Source of the DNA: Capitella teleta | Lineage: Eukaryota; Annelida; Polychaeta; Capitellidae | Length of the DNA: 64,000 nucleotides | Assembly (NCBI GenBank): GCA_000328365.1 | Contig: KB308761.1 | Coordinates: 92,447 to 156,446 of the forward strand | Direction of reading: 5' to 3' | Shown: positions 48,832 to 62,104 of the stretch, one piece after another | How the letters are laid out: every line of letters begins with the position of its first letter | Position numbering within the stretch: the stretch's first letter is position 1 | The notes under the pieces: model-generated | Told to the model about the DNA's origin: nothing | The model's database searches: none | The model's input: the letters and a program-made list of their open reading frames with translations, nothing else | Translations under genes and position numbers: made by a program

Positions 48832-51593
48832 GATATGATAATGAAACGAGACTTTTAACTGTAGATCTTGCCTTCAGGTAATATTCCTAACACGATTCGA
48901 TCGTTGAGCAGTCGTATGGGAAATGATGGATAGCATTACCATTGTTGTATTTCACACTTGAAAGGCCCTCGTGATGAGCTGACCCAGACACACTATCATT
49001 ATTTGCATATCACATCAGAAATAAAAAGGCATTAATTGTAAACTTTCGACAATAAGGTGATTTCCCTATATGGAGTCTGAATCATAGGTTAAAAGGGATT
49101 CCCATCAGATTTACCTGGACACAGCACTATGCAGTTGATCATAACGCATCCGCCCAGCTCATTCACTGGTCTCGGCGCTACTAAATAGAAGCACCGGCAC
49201 ACACCGATGAAAAATCACCCCTATTTTGGTACACCCATTTCACTCGATTTCACATGACGTCACTCGGAATTCCCAATATGGCGCACAAGGCAAGGCGAGC
49301 ATATATATATTCTGTGAGGCGAGTGAAAATGAATTCACAGTATTTGCTGAATACGACCAGTTGAATGTCATTGAAATAACGTTTATCCAAATCATAGCTA
49401 AAATACTCGTGTATCAAATTTACTATTCAAATAACTCTAAACCTGAAGAAATCACATTGAAACGCCTTGCTGAAGTGACGATCGTGTTGGCCGATTTGAC
49501 ACATAACCAGTCACTGCCATAGAGTGATAGACCCTGCTTCTGTAATCTGTTCTCTCAAATAAGCCATGCTCAGAGCTGCTTGTGCGGGCATATTTACTCA
49601 TCATTTTGATACATGTATTGATGTCTCAGTCTGCTTCACTATCAACTACAATATGATATTATTCGCCGAAACACTCTGATAAGATTGTACATAACATACA
49701 GTCATACTAATTATCACTATGGGAGTTTCCCTTCTTTAAATATTTTCAACAGGTATAACTTGAACATGAAAATGCCGCTATCCTGCACACACTGCCTCAT
49801 CATTGTTTGTGCCTGACTGAGGATGCAGTGAGAACGGTTTGATTTGATATGCCTGTGCCTATGCATTCTCCTGTGCTCAATACCTACTTCTATTTGATAT
49901 GACAGCTCTGTCGTGGATAAAACAATTTACTTATATGCTTTTTAATTCCAATGACAGGATGGTGTTGCCTTCAAGAAATATATTGGGTCAGTCATTTCAT
50001 GCTGAATAAATCCATCCCTGTGCTCTTGAAAATTAATATCTCTATAATTGATGAGTAAAAGGAATGATCCAACTATAAGATTCATGAGAGCAGGTGTAAT
50101 AAAAGGGTCAGACGAATGCTTCATTTTTCTACATGGTCATATACAGTGATTTTTATTTTATTTATTTATTTTTTTTTTTTTTTATACTGTAATAATAATT
50201 ATGGCATTATATTACTGTATACGTACGTACCCGAAAAAGGTCTACATGTGAGCTTTCTACCAGCAATCTAAAGGTGAGCAGATTATAATATATCATGATA
50301 TATAACATGATGCAACACATGAATGCTTATGATTATCGATCTGTGTCTTGTTTATGCATTAAATGATAACTTAATTACGGGTATATTTTCCAATAATCTA
50401 ATTTTGATTTTGAATAACATGAGATTTCATTTTATAATTCTCATTTAACGTGTATTTGTTAAAAGTGGAAGATTTGGATAATTTAAGAGAAATAAGTGTG
50501 TTTAAAATACGGGCATCATCTTATTATTATATGTATTTAAACTTTATTTTGATATGCACCCTCACACTGCAAAGAGACGCTCTCGTTCGCAAAATCACAT
50601 TGCTGATCAGCAAACGGGGGACGCCCTTTTGTGACTAAAAGTTACTATAAATAACAGCCAATGAGCTACCACCTGTCATCGGTGTGTGTTTGTGTCAAAT
50701 ATACTTACAGGTTACTTACAGGTCCTCTTCTGATCTTCAGGCTTAAATAGCCTCTTACGATCAGCTCCTTTTATTTTATTTTATTTTGATACATTTTATG
50801 GTGGTTTCAATTATACTCAGCTCCAATGAGTGCAAAGAGAGACTCCGATCTTAATGACCATCAACATGCATGTATATAGATTTCGTTATGAATAAAACTT
50901 CACTTGCAGGGAGCAGGTCAAAGACTCTATATTAGGTTAAAGTCTTTGGTGCAGGTCGTAACCATCAATACCTACAAGCAAGCCTCCTCATGCATGTAAA
51001 CACCTCCCTCTTTCTCGCTAGTTAAAATATACACTGCACGGAAGCATCGATAATAATATTATTTCAAATTATATTACTCTCAAGTCAAAACTAATGAATA
51101 AATGTGATCTGATCAGATGATCAACATTTTCGTGCGTTATGATTGGAGAATGTGTATTCCCCGATCAGGGACTCAGGCCAGCATAGATCCCATCTATAGT
51201 AGGCTGATCGAATCCCCGTGTCGATGATCCAAGCGCCAAGCGAGAGATCGAGCAAGTTGAGACAAAATGAAGACAAGTTCTAACCGCCGACAGTACATGT
51301 ATCTGAAGCCGAACTCGATTATAAATCCCAAAATCCACTTAGCTTGGCCAAAATCGGACGACGAATATGACTTCTGAGCGAGCACGTTAACAGCGTATTT
51401 AGGGCACTTTGCGGTGGCATTTCAAGGGCAGAATCCATACAAATCATCGCAAAGAGCAACACTTTGAAATAACATTTGCCATCATTACTTTGATTTAAAC
51501 AAACAGGCGGACGCTCAAGGAGATGATCGAACTTCTGTCTAAACAAGATGGGGCGTCGCCCTATCTCTCCATTGCGAAAAAAATAGTCACAGT
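48832..51593. other. intergenic: no gene seen
   Basis: AT-rich with a T tract at 50156-50183. No repeat family or coding potential was recognised. Confidence 0.4.
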
Positions 51594-51756
51594 GTGTCCC
51601 CTCACTGAGCGACTCGCAGTTTCGCACGAATTATAAAATAAATGCTTATGCGACCTCAATTAAATTCATACTACAATGTGAGTAAGAACACCGGGAAGAT
51701 AAAACCGAGCCCAAATTTGCTTGAAAAAAAAATTAATTTGTTCAGAATTTGAGCGG
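51594..51756. repeat. dispersed repeat, copy 2
   Basis: Same orientation and block order as 6345-6502 (see there). It is followed at 51761-51787 by a run of T and then G. Confidence 0.6.
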
Positions 51757-51787
51757 GGTTTTTTTTTTTTTTTGGGGGGGGGGGGGT

Positions 51788-53796
51788 GTGCGCAGAACCA
51801 GTATACTAAAAGGAAGAAGCTCCTATTTATATTTATGTTTTACACATAAATATGATATTTACCGAATGTTTTCCCTTTTGATTGATGTTTAACGACCAGA
51901 AAGAACATATGAAAGTGGTGTCATTGCAAACATGATCATCCATGAAGCATTACTTTCAATTTGTCTTTCAGCAAACGTTGCTAAAAGCACCCGGGAAGTG
52001 GTCCCGGGCGCGGGTCTGTGTATATGGCCTGATACGATCGGATTACAAAAAGGAAAAAAAAAAGAGAAATTAAGGATACTACTTTGCAGTACTCTATCGA
52101 GTGTGTATTATGTCAATTTCAAGGTCATTGGGTCGAGGTCGGAATGTCTCTGAACGACGCACATTTTTCGAGTTTGAACCAGAGTCGATGTGAAGTATTG
52201 AGCTCACCAAGCGGAATATGATGTCAAGCTGTGATCAAATCACCTGATAACGCCTGTTGAGTTTTGCTGTTTGCTGACATATATAATATACAATCAATAT
52301 ATTTACGAGAAAAAAAGGTCTGAATTGACCAGCTCATCACAATGATGACAATGTGAATCACTGAATGTGAATGTCACACTCTCAGTTCACTAACACGCTA
52401 AGTCAGTAAGTGCCAAGCCTAATAGTAATATCATTGTAGACATGCATGATAATTAAAATATACAGAATTACAGCTATAATTTGTACTGAATGCTTGGATG
52501 ATGGAGAATTAGCTTTAAACTTAATATTGGAATCTGGATTGGAGCAAACAGTACGTGGCTGTATTATGACATAATTACGCACACTTTGGTTTTGCAAATT
52601 ACATCATGCGTTCAAAGAAGAATTGGAAGAAACCATCTTCCACTCGGAAGGAAGCGAGAAGAACGAGAAGGAAGAAGACGCAACACCTCTGAACACGAAC
52701 TCTGTTAAATCATGCGCAAAACGAGTATTCATCAGGCACTGACTCGAGAACTTCACTCACTCAACGCTCACTCACAAAGCAACTCAACACAACTGAAACC
52801 CCGAAAATTGCGATGTCAACTCCACTATAACTCAGCACAGATCGAAAAGAGTTTCATTCGGAGAGATCTCTCTAATTCAAGAAGTACGCTCAACTCTGGT
52901 TAACATGAAAGCTAGGAAAGCGAGAATGAGAGAAATGAGGAGACACTGTGTGAGAATTTAAACTTGAGCAAGGTGCACTCTCGGTCAGGGGTTTGGAAAA
53001 TATAAAAGCACAAAATCTTTCAAGATCGTGAGCGAGAAATCTTAGATTCATAAATAATCAGGATCGTTCCTGGGTGAATTGTATTTTGACGCGGAAATTC
53101 TGTATTCACCGCTGAACAGAAGTTATCAAGCAGAAGAGATAGGCAAGCAGGAGAAAGAGCACTTGTGTCGAAGAAAAAAGAACTATGACAATGTGTTGAT
53201 GGTAAATTGGAAATGATGAACCGCAAGCACAAAAGGTAGGGTGAAGGTCCGTATTACAGAGATTACGATCGAACAACGTTCTCGCAACGCCAAGTGAGGA
53301 CCTCCAAGATATTGAAGAACCATATGAGGAGAGGAAACTCCCTCTCGCAGGCCGAGGATGACCTCATTCAAAATTTGAATTTTGAAACCTTTCATTGTTA
53401 ACTTTGTTTTGTTTATTTAAGAGTTTGTTCAGCTTTACTTTTTGATACATGTATTGTTTATCACTGAAGTCATTTTTGAAATATATTTGGCTGTGATTAT
53501 TGTGGTGTCTTGATTTCAATATTTTTATTATATATAATTCCCTTGAACTGTAATTTGATTTCACGTCAAGAAAACTGAAAGAAATGCCAACAATTTATAC
53601 AGATTTAATGTGTGAGTACATTATGATTATATATACATCAATTAAATACTGATTCATATTCTAGAAAGAAAGGAAGAAAAAGTAAATTAATTAAATTTTC
53701 GCAAGGACACAGGTTAATGTGGTGGCTTTAATTCTGTTCATTTTTATAACCTAATTAAAAAAAATATGGACGGAACTACGGAATTAATAACATAAA
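51788..53796. other. downstream of centlein: no gene seen
   Basis: It contains a GAAG/AGAA-rich stretch at 52616-52690. No convincing coding frame was seen. The 3' UTR of centlein should lie in the right-most part. Confidence 0.4.
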
Positions 53797-55167
53797 TTAA
53801 ATCATTTGCAGAGCGCCTGCTAATTTACAACGTTCGTCAACTTTCTCCATGAACAACTCGGCCAATGGAAGTGAAAACTCCTCCTGCAGAACAAAACAGA
53901 TTAAGAAGATTTGTCAAAATAGTTTTTCTTCAAAATTTCTTACATTGATCTGTAGCAACTTCTCCCATTTTCGAGACCATTTCTTGCCTTTTTTCTCATC
54001 ACAGAGAGAGTAAGAATCACTAAGTGTTGTGTCCTAGTTGATTTAATAAAAACAATTAATAATAATTAATGAAAATTAATATTAATAAAAGCAGTACTGC
54101 TTACCTTCTGAGTACTCTCGCCGCTGACACTCAGCATATCGTCAATATCTGACAAACTGAGATTGAGAATATCGCATGCTTTGTTCTGAGCTTTCTTGAG
54201 CGATATTGTGTCGAAAGATGGCGCCACTGGTACTGGGGGCTTTAACTGATGCTGCTCTAAGAGCGACCTTGCCTGCTTCGTGCTATTCAACAAGGAGTGA
54301 GACAGAACCTAAAAGAAAAATAATTAATTTCACAGTAAAAAAAAGAGGAGATCTCTTACCTTGAGGAATTTATTAAACTCTCGCAAGCGGTGGTTCGCCT
54401 GCACCAATCTGGATTGCGCAGTGTCGATTGCTTCCTCACTCTGATTGGCCAATTGGTGCAACTGCTGCTGAGCCGTTGTTTCCATGGCGATCAGTGTACG
54501 TTCCAACTCGGATGATTTCCGTTGCAGTTCCGAAATAATCTTAGATTTTTTATCTAATTCTTCGCTGAGTTTAATGACTTTTTCTTCATTTTCGTACTTT
54601 TCTCTGGTGACGGCCGTGATGCGCTGTTTGAATGAATCCAGCTGAGTTTTGAATCTGCCGTTGATTTCCGTTATCGCTTTCAGTTTGTCCTCTGCGTCCA
54701 TCAACATATCTGCGTCTGATTGGGCGTTCTCCTGGTGCAGCTTCATTTTCAGTCGCATGTCATCCATTAACGTCCGCTTTTGCTGCAAGTCACGTTCAAC
54801 GTGACTCACTCTGCCAAAAAAAGCAACAAATTCCAAATGAATCAAAAGCATAATTATGAAAAATATAAAAAAATTATTTCAAGAAAATTTCCTCTCTTGT
54901 TTTTTTTCAATATAAATTTTTCAATATTTTCCCAAACCTCTCGTTTGCCTTTTTGAGTTTCTCCTCTAGGCTGCAAACATCCTCCTTTAAATTCCTGATC
55001 GTAGTCACTTGTCTGGAAGTCACAGAAGTCAGAGCCTTGACCTTGGCCTGAGCAGCTTGGAAATCTTGCTCAGAATGACCTTGAACTGATGTAGAGGTCG
55101 AGTTCTCCAACTGAGCCTCCATTGCATCACGTTCACTCCTCACTCGCTCAAACTCCATGGCCAACTT
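53797..55167 (-). CDS. CNTLN: centlein exons 25-29 and stop
   Basis: Exons: 55167-54938, 54810-54360, 54308-54105, 54033-53944, 53883-53797. Exon 26 (451 nt) is one long coiled coil. Exon 27 has AQNKACDILNLSLSDIDDML, exon 28 KKWSRKWEKLLQIN, exon 29 LPLAELFMEKVDERCKLAGA and a TAA stop. These C-terminal blocks are the most centlein-like part besides exon 3. Confidence 0.87.
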
Positions 55168-58100
55168 CTGCAAAAATAAAGTTTTATTGAATCGAAGATC
55201 AGAAGACCCAGGATCGCCATTTCTCCCTAACTTTCGGAGAAAATACAAAGAAACAAAACAAAAACTCTGCCAAGCAGTGCCACGACAGATTGGAGGGAGT
55301 GTTTACCTGAGAAGAGAGCTTCTGGCTGTGCAGTCTAGAGTTGGCGATTCCAATTTCTCCCTGAAGCTGTTCCAACTGGCGCTTATACTCCCCCTGAGCT
55401 TTCACAGCATTTTCTTTTGACGCTTTGAGAATCATGACCTGTTGCTGCAATCCTTCAATCCTCCTTCTCAGGGTTGTTGTTGTCTGCCGGTTGTTCGGCT
55501 GTTGTTTTTGTTGCTTAGGAGGTGAGAAGCGAATGGGAGAGACAGCTGTATCTCTGCGTGAGAAGTGCCGAGAAGGAACTAGGTCAAGGTCATTTGAAGG
55601 GTGGAGGAAGTGGATCGGAGACAGAGCTGCGTCTCTCGTGTGAACTGTAAAAGTCGAACATTGACAGAAAATAGATAAGTTGCATCCTGACGATTAATTC
55701 ACAAACCTCTGTTGTCTGTAAGAGGCTGCATCACAGGAGCTGGGCGTGAATCCTTCCGAAATAGAACAAATAGGAAAAATTCAAATAATTTTTAACTTTT
55801 TAAACCTTCTTAACACGTGACTGAGTCTTATTCCTGTGACTTGGAGTAGATGCGTTGAGCGGTTGACCACACTCCCGAGCATGATTGACGATCGCTTGAC
55901 CCAGGCTGCCGGACGTATCAGCAGTCAGTTCGGTCTGATTTGTGATGTCCGTGGTCGTTAAGTCGTCGCTGGTTAATAAAATACTAATTAATTAAATGAC
56001 CAAACAATTAACTTCCTTACGTTTCACTGATATCCTCCCATCCGTCTGTTTTAAATTCATCAAAAATCTCACTCATTTCTCTGATTGAAGAATTCAATGA
56101 TTTCTGATACTGAGGAGTAAATGAAATAATTAATTTTTTGATCTAATAGTCCAATCGTTCACTAACGTGCCGTGCTTTAGTGGGATTTCTAACCCGACGT
56201 CTTTTTGAATCACGCTGAGATCTTGAATAAAATATAAATATTGTTAAGATAAATTGGATTAAGTAATCTATTAATTATTTGGTTTAATTATCTATGATTA
56301 ACGAAACCAACCGTATGAGGTCGCGGCGTAGATCTGCAATTCGGATTCGGTGCTCAGTGTCGCGTTCTTCTAACCGCTGAATCTCATCCTTGAGTGACCT
56401 TAAAGAGGGGTCAATCAAAGGTCAGGGGCATTATAAATAAAATACCTGCGTTCCATGGCAAGTCGGTCGTTATCTTCATTCAAATCTTTGTTGATTTTCG
56501 CGACACTTCTCAACTTGCTTTCAATATGCGCAACCTGGAATTGCATAAATAAAATTCCTTAATCAAATATCAAATATGAATATGAGTTAATCACTTGTTT
56601 CTGGGCGTTCTTCAGATCTTGTAACTGCTCGTCAGACGGACCACGATTTTCCATTTCTTCGAGGTAGAAATTCAACTCTTTGAGAGCATAAAAAAATAAA
56701 CGAATAAAACGCAGTCAATTCAACACACCCTCTTTCTCCAAATCCACACAAGTGCGTAGCTCATGTATCGTAGCCTCATCATGCGCTACTTTAACTCGCA
56801 GCTGATCAACTTCTTCATGTAAATTAATACTGTATAAAAAACTCCCGTTAGTCTCGATATTTATAACAGAACAGAGCAACTGACTTCTCCGTATAAACCT
56901 CCTTGTTCTCTTTCTTGAAGTACGCTAATTCATTCCATACATGATCGCAGTCTTCTTTCTGCAGTGCTTTCGGATGAGGCCTCACAATTTTCTTCTTCTT
57001 GCGCTTAGGACTGCGTTTAATAAATTAACCAATTAACGATCTTACTGGTTAATTAATTGCGTGTTATACCCATCTCGGCATTGTTCCTCCAGCAGAGCAA
57101 CTTGCTTCTTAGTCAGAGTGTGGTTCCTTTGCAGGAGACGCAATCGTTGCAGTCGTTTGGAGTGAGCTGTTCTCAGTTCTTCAATCTCACGATTCTGTAA
57201 TTTTATTTTATTTTTTGTAATTAAAAAGTTAAATGGTTAAGTAATTATCCCTACTTTCTTGTGCAAAAGGCCGAGTGAATCTTCAAGCCTCTTCTCCGTT
57301 AGTTCTAACCGTCTGTAAACTCCGCGTTCAGATTTCTCCTCTCGAGTTGAACTCTTTGACCTTGACCCAAATTTCACGGGCGATGACCCTCGCTCTACCC
57401 TGGTGTGAGAGCGCCCTCTTGTGGGGCGCAACTGAGACTTGAGAGCCTCGATTTCAGTCTGAAGGGACAGCAACTGTTGCTGAGAGCTGTCTTCCTGTTG
57501 GCTCACGATTGAACCCTCATTACTCAGCCGTTGCGATAAATCCTCAATTGTCTGGAGGAAAACACAGAAAATGAAACATCCGAAAATTAATTTAAATCGG
57601 CTATCAAGTCACCTACAACCTGTAGAACACTATGATCACAGTAAATTCAAATTGCATTTCACTGATTGGGTTATTTTATGGAATCCAATTTCGCTCAATT
57701 CAAAAGCTAGATGCATCAGAATTTAAACAAACATCAGCCCTTGATGACTTTGTTGTTTCAGTTGCTTATCCACTTGTGCTTGTGCTGAGGCTCCCGACCC
57801 ACAAACAAATTATTGAGCAAACGCTTTTAATGTAAAAAGATGCCAATTGGAAATAAATAGGAAACAGAATTTTTTTCTTTTTATCATGGAATCAAAAACA
57901 AACAAAATTGGATTCGAGTACAAACTGTAAACATTACACATTCAATCAATTAATTAGTTAATTAATACATGTAGTGTATGTGTCATAGTTTTAAGAGTAA
58001 TTCATTTCAATCAATCAATCAATATTACCTGCTGGTATTCAATATTTTGTCGTTTCAATTCAATATTTTCAGCTTGGAAAAGTTGAACTTGCTAAGAGAA

Positions 58101-60031
58101 AGAAGAAAAAATATATTTTTTTTTTTTTTAATATTCATATTTCATTAGCTTAGTAAGAGCACACTTTTGTTAATTAGCTAATAATTACAAAATAACTCAC
58201 AGCTTTGTAATTAGTTGACTCCATTGAAAAAGCAGTTTCTTGGTTTTGCATCACTGAAAATGAGAAATTGAAAATAATAAAATTAAAATTAAAATGCAAA
58301 TTGATGCTTCAAACAAAACTTCTAGCAAACAGAAAGTGTGGAAGGAATTGAATTCTGAAATACCAGAATACTTTTTCTTTTTGGCATGAAACATGGAGCT
58401 CATAATTTCATTCATGCCGGATAATTTTTTCCAAGATTACCAAAAGATTATGAAGAAAAGTTGAAATATGTTTTTTTTTTTTTTTTTCCTCCAATTTTGT
58501 GATTCGGCACAGAAGGAAATTTCATAAAATAAAAATAAATGTGATCATCATGCTTTAAAACAGATTTAGAATTTGCATTTCGTCGCACTTCATCACACAA
58601 AATATAGTGTCGGTTGAAGCCCCAGAGGCAAAGGAGAATAATTTTATCCGAGACTGAAAATGCTTACTTTGTTTTTGGTCATGCTGTATTGTTTGCAGTT
58701 GACGAATCAAATCAACCTGTTGGTTTGCATTGTCATTTGCCTGGGAATGTGTGTTCCACAATTCTGTTAACTCTCCCCTGACAATAAAACAATTAACTCG
58801 AAATGATAATTTGAGTGGGTTTTTTGTTTTCAATACTTACCGCACAGCTTCCAATTCTTTATTTTTGTCCTTTAAAGTTTGCTTCAGTCGACTTAAGTTA
58901 TGTTCGTATTTCTTGAGTAGTGTTTTAGCCTCCTCCAACTGTGAATTATTGGCAGAAATATTTAAAATTGGATTCCTCTGTGATTATGTGAAGTGACCTC
59001 TGAATTAACTTTGTTGTAATTAGTCGCAATTGTATCAACATCACTTTCTAAATTCTGAGGATGGAAAAATGATAATTATAAAATTGATATTAAAATTGCC
59101 AGTTTAATTGATTTACCTTAATTCTCTCTGTTTGAGTTTCACGCATAGATGAAAGGTCGTTCTTATCCATTTGAAGTCGTTCAATTTGAGATTCCAACTT
59201 TTGAATTTTCTGTTTTGATTCTATAAATAAATAATTAACAATTCTATCATAATTATTAAAAATGCGCTCATACCGAGATTAGTTTGATCAAGTTCACGTA
59301 TAGCTTGCCTAGAGGCAGAATCATTATTTTTTTCCGTCAACTCAGACAACTATAAATAAAACAAAAAACATTATTGACATTTGAAATTTGAGTAAACAAG
59401 AAATCTTACTTTTTCTAAGAGATGAGCTTTTTCTTTGACCAAATCAAAATTCTCAGATTCAAGTTTCTCAATTGTGCGTTGAAAATTCACTTTCCTTTGA
59501 GAATAATAAAATTGATAAATTAAATCCATAAGCGTTTATGTCGTTGTTAACCCACTCAGTGGTGACACCCAGAACGTCCTTGTTATGCTGATCCAGGGCT
59601 CTCTCAAGGTCATTCAGTTTATCATCTTTGTGCTGTAAGATTTCCAGAACTTTCCGATCTTTCAGTTCATTTTTTTCTTTCTCTCTGGAAACACAAGTTT
59701 AATCAGAATTCAGCTGATAAAATTACTTTGTCCTGACCGTTGCATAACAAGACCAACAGCTTGCGTGATGTCAGGGTTTGCTACTTGTAGCCGTTTCCAT
59801 AGCGACCACACAAACTCCTTGTCTGCCTAAATATGAATATTTAACTTATGTTTGAATATGCAAATCAATCAAGCAAACCTGGCATTGTGCCAATTCTTCG
59901 CTGAGCGTCTGGTTGTCAGCTTTTAATCTACCAAGTTCTCCATCTGAAAAAGGCATTTCATAAACACATATAGACAATTCAAACACTTTATTTTCATTCT
60001 CACCAAAGGACGAAGTCTTTCCAAAATCCAT
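53797..60031 (-). CDS. CNTLN: centlein, centrosomal coiled-coil protein
   Basis: 29 exons join with all intron phases consistent into a 1205-residue protein; human centlein is about 1400. In vertebrates centlein is a centrosomal and microtubule-associated protein that links C-Nap1 and CEP68 in centriole cohesion. Identification rests on recall of the N-terminal block DKEFVWSLWKRLQVANPDIT with QAV, then EKxELKDRKVLEILQ, the KALTSVTSRQVTTIRNLKED block, and the C-terminal ILNLSLSDIDDML and LAELFMEKVDERCKL segments. Almost the whole chain is heptad-like coiled coil, broken by a Ser/Arg-rich patch (exon 13), a basic KRKKKKIVRP patch (exon 15) and a Pro/Thr-rich linker (exons 22-24). The start is ATG 60031-60029 (ATCATGG context). 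Introns are tiny (mostly 47-63 nt). Confidence 0.88.
55307..57551 (-). CDS. CNTLN: centlein exons 13-24
   Basis: Exons: 57551-57255, 57194-57070, 57010-56885, 56829-56729, 56677-56595, 56534-56446, 56398-56312, 56221-56167, 56109-56021, 55968-55806, 55752-55707, 55644-55307. Exon 14 has KRLQRLRLLQRNHTLTKKQ; exon 16 EEVDQLRVKVAHDEATIHEL; exon 21 FDEFKTDGWEDISET; exon 24 begins with a linker (SPIHF, SPIRFSPPKQQ) and returns to coiled coil. Introns are 47-90 nt, except 477 nt before exon 13. Confidence 0.85.
58029..60031 (-). CDS. CNTLN: centlein exons 1-12
   Basis: Exons (5' to 3'): 60031-60004, 59943-59879, 59826-59738, 59684-59556, 59494-59410, 59349-59274, 59220-59117, 59054-58998, 58938-58841, 58777-58668, 58253-58201, 58091-58029. 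All have GT-AG introns. Exon 3 carries the WSLWKRLQVANPD hallmark. The others are coiled coil (for example LKKYEHNLSRLKQTLKDKNK in exon 9). The two longer introns here are 414 nt (exon 10-11) and 109 nt (exon 11-12). Confidence 0.85.
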
Positions 60032-60056
60032 GATGAAATCTTGCAAATCAGTTCAA
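60004..60056 (-). other. CNTLN: centlein first coding exon with short 5' UTR
   Basis: A strong acceptor, ACATTTTCTTTCCAG, lies just upstream, so transcription starts further right and a noncoding exon is spliced here at 60056. The 25 bases between the acceptor and the ATG contain an in-frame TGA (15 bases before the ATG in the joined reading), which supports ATG 60031 as the start. Confidence 0.6.
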
Positions 60057-60519
60057 CTGGAAAGAAAATGTAGAATGGATTTTACAAGAGCAATTTTCAT
60101 TGAAGCGCTCCTTAAAACACTGCGTGCGTCATGACAGTGAGTGCTAAATAACACGTCTTAGTTTGAGGTTTCCTAAAATTCAATCAAATATTATGGATGG
60201 ATGACAAAGGGTCTTTGTTACTCTTTGTACCTCATTCAACCAAACATCTGGCCCTGTTATACATTAATAGCACTGATTCAATGAGTCTGATTGACCGACA
60301 GATCAATTAATCATTTTTACTATTCCCAAGTACACAGTGGACAGTGAAGGGGCATAAGACATATTCGGCCACAAATTTGAGTAAGGGGACAGTTCACCAT
60401 GTCAGTCTCAGCAACTCAGCCATCTGGCAATACTTGTGAGTGAGTATCAATATGTGTATGATTACAAAAAATGGAATTCTTCAATCTGTATACAGTTAAA
60501 GAAAATCCTAATCAAACAA

Positions 60520-61183
60520 AAGAGTTGGCGAAAAGTAGTCTTATCTACTCCATGTTAAAGATCTCAATGCTTTCCAATGGTGTTTCGCATTTCTGAGAAA
60601 GTGTTACAAAACAGATCGCAATGTAAAAATCACACAAAGATAGAGAATTAAATACTTGATGTGGTTAGTCTAACATGTCATGCTGCTATCCCTATCCTCT
60701 CTATTCCAATTTCATCAACATTTATGCCGATTTATCTCAATTAATAGAGTGCACTCAACATTCCACGATATTTCCACTTTTGGTGGCAAACAAAGCCCCA
60801 GACCATGGATAAGCTTCATATTGAATGCATACTTATGGCAACATTCTCATACTATTCTTTTGTTTGAGAATGCTGTTGTTGTAACAGTAGCATTAATGCT
60901 TATTTCCTAAAATCAAAATGAAGCGAAGTTTGTATTGAAGAGTCATACAAGAGATGACATTTCTGATTTCTTTAATGCTCGTTCAGGGGCTTGTCTGATT
61001 TTGCTCTCTTCACGATCACTCACCACTCACATTTAAATGTTCCTCCCTCATTCAAAATTGACTTTTTACTTGATTTCTTTGCATAAATGGGCGCAGAATA
61101 ACATTTTTTGGAATTGATACATTCTAGCAGATTTTAGTTTTGTTTTCAACAAGGAGTAGATCAACTACTTTTGGCCCACTCTA
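60520..61183. mobile_element. mariner-like non-autonomous DNA element, most complete copy
   Basis: About 664 bp with terminal inverted repeats of roughly 40 bp: left AGAGTTGGCGAAAAGTAGTC with CTACTCCATGTT, right the inverse of TAGAGTGGGCCAAAAGTAGT with CTACTCCTTGTT. TA lies at the right end. The interior matches 5035-5593 and part of 45333-45648. There is no full transposase, though one internal frame (QHLCRFISINRVHSTFHDIS) is retained in the 5.0-kb copy. It lies in the likely first intron of centlein. Confidence 0.7.
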
Positions 61184-62104
61184 TATAACCCTATAGCCAC
61201 ATATTAACCCATCCCCACCCCTCAATATGAAACAAAACGCACAAAAGAGACGAATTTAATGTAGGTAACTAATGTAAACTATTCGGAGTGGGCGATAAAT
61301 TGCGCACGGGAAGAGAAGTCATGTTCATACACGAAATCTTGAAACTTCAATTCCACTTTCTGCAAGAAAGGATGAGATGCTCTGAATAAGCATGCAATTA
61401 TGAACTCACAGAAATGACTGAATGTGCGAATGCGAAGTCGAAAAGTTAGTCAAATGAATCAAACCAAGTGTAACATCCCATTCATTTTCAAATTTAGAAA
61501 TATCTCCCACAATTTGTTTACAACTTTATCGTAGCTGCTAAGTCAAGGCCTTTTCATATCCAGACGAAAGTCTAGATTTTGCGGCTGATGAAGAGGACTG
61601 AATGGGATCTGGCATTGCAGTCAAACAGCGAAAACGCATGAATTACGCACCGATTTTCGTTTATGCGCGGAGCGTGCGTTCTATGCGTAATTCGTCGGTG
61701 AAGTGAGCGTGGACCGCAAAGAGAAATATTATGACTTCTCTAGAGGCGGCGCGGTCATTAAAGGGAGGGGGAACTGGTTACAAATGGACTTTGAGTCGTT
61801 ATTTGATGCACCAAAAAGGATTCCTATGCCTGGCCCACACAAGGAATATCATCGCTAACGATTTCGCAGGAGATATATTGCTAATTAGGCAACACGTCAG
61901 ACGCTGTGATAAAACACAGAGATCCCCATCTTTTACAATGGACCTCGTTATATCAGCGTGTCCTGCGACTAAACCCCTGGATATTTTTTTATTTTCTTTT
62001 CGGAAATAGATAGAATAATCATTTTGCCACCAGTCAGGTGCAAAAAAAAAAATATTTTTTGCTATTTTTCTTATTTTAACAAGCAATTTTCTAGGACACC
62101 TACC
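61184..62104. other. likely centlein intron 1, distal part: no gene seen
   Basis: No further elements were recognised. Overlapping open frames on both strands near 61731-62116 have no homology I know. Confidence 0.35.

Noticed and set aside
60032-60046. Centlein start five codons upstream (TTG at 60046)
   Set aside because: That codon is TTG. The first in-frame ATG downstream, at 60031, has a good context.
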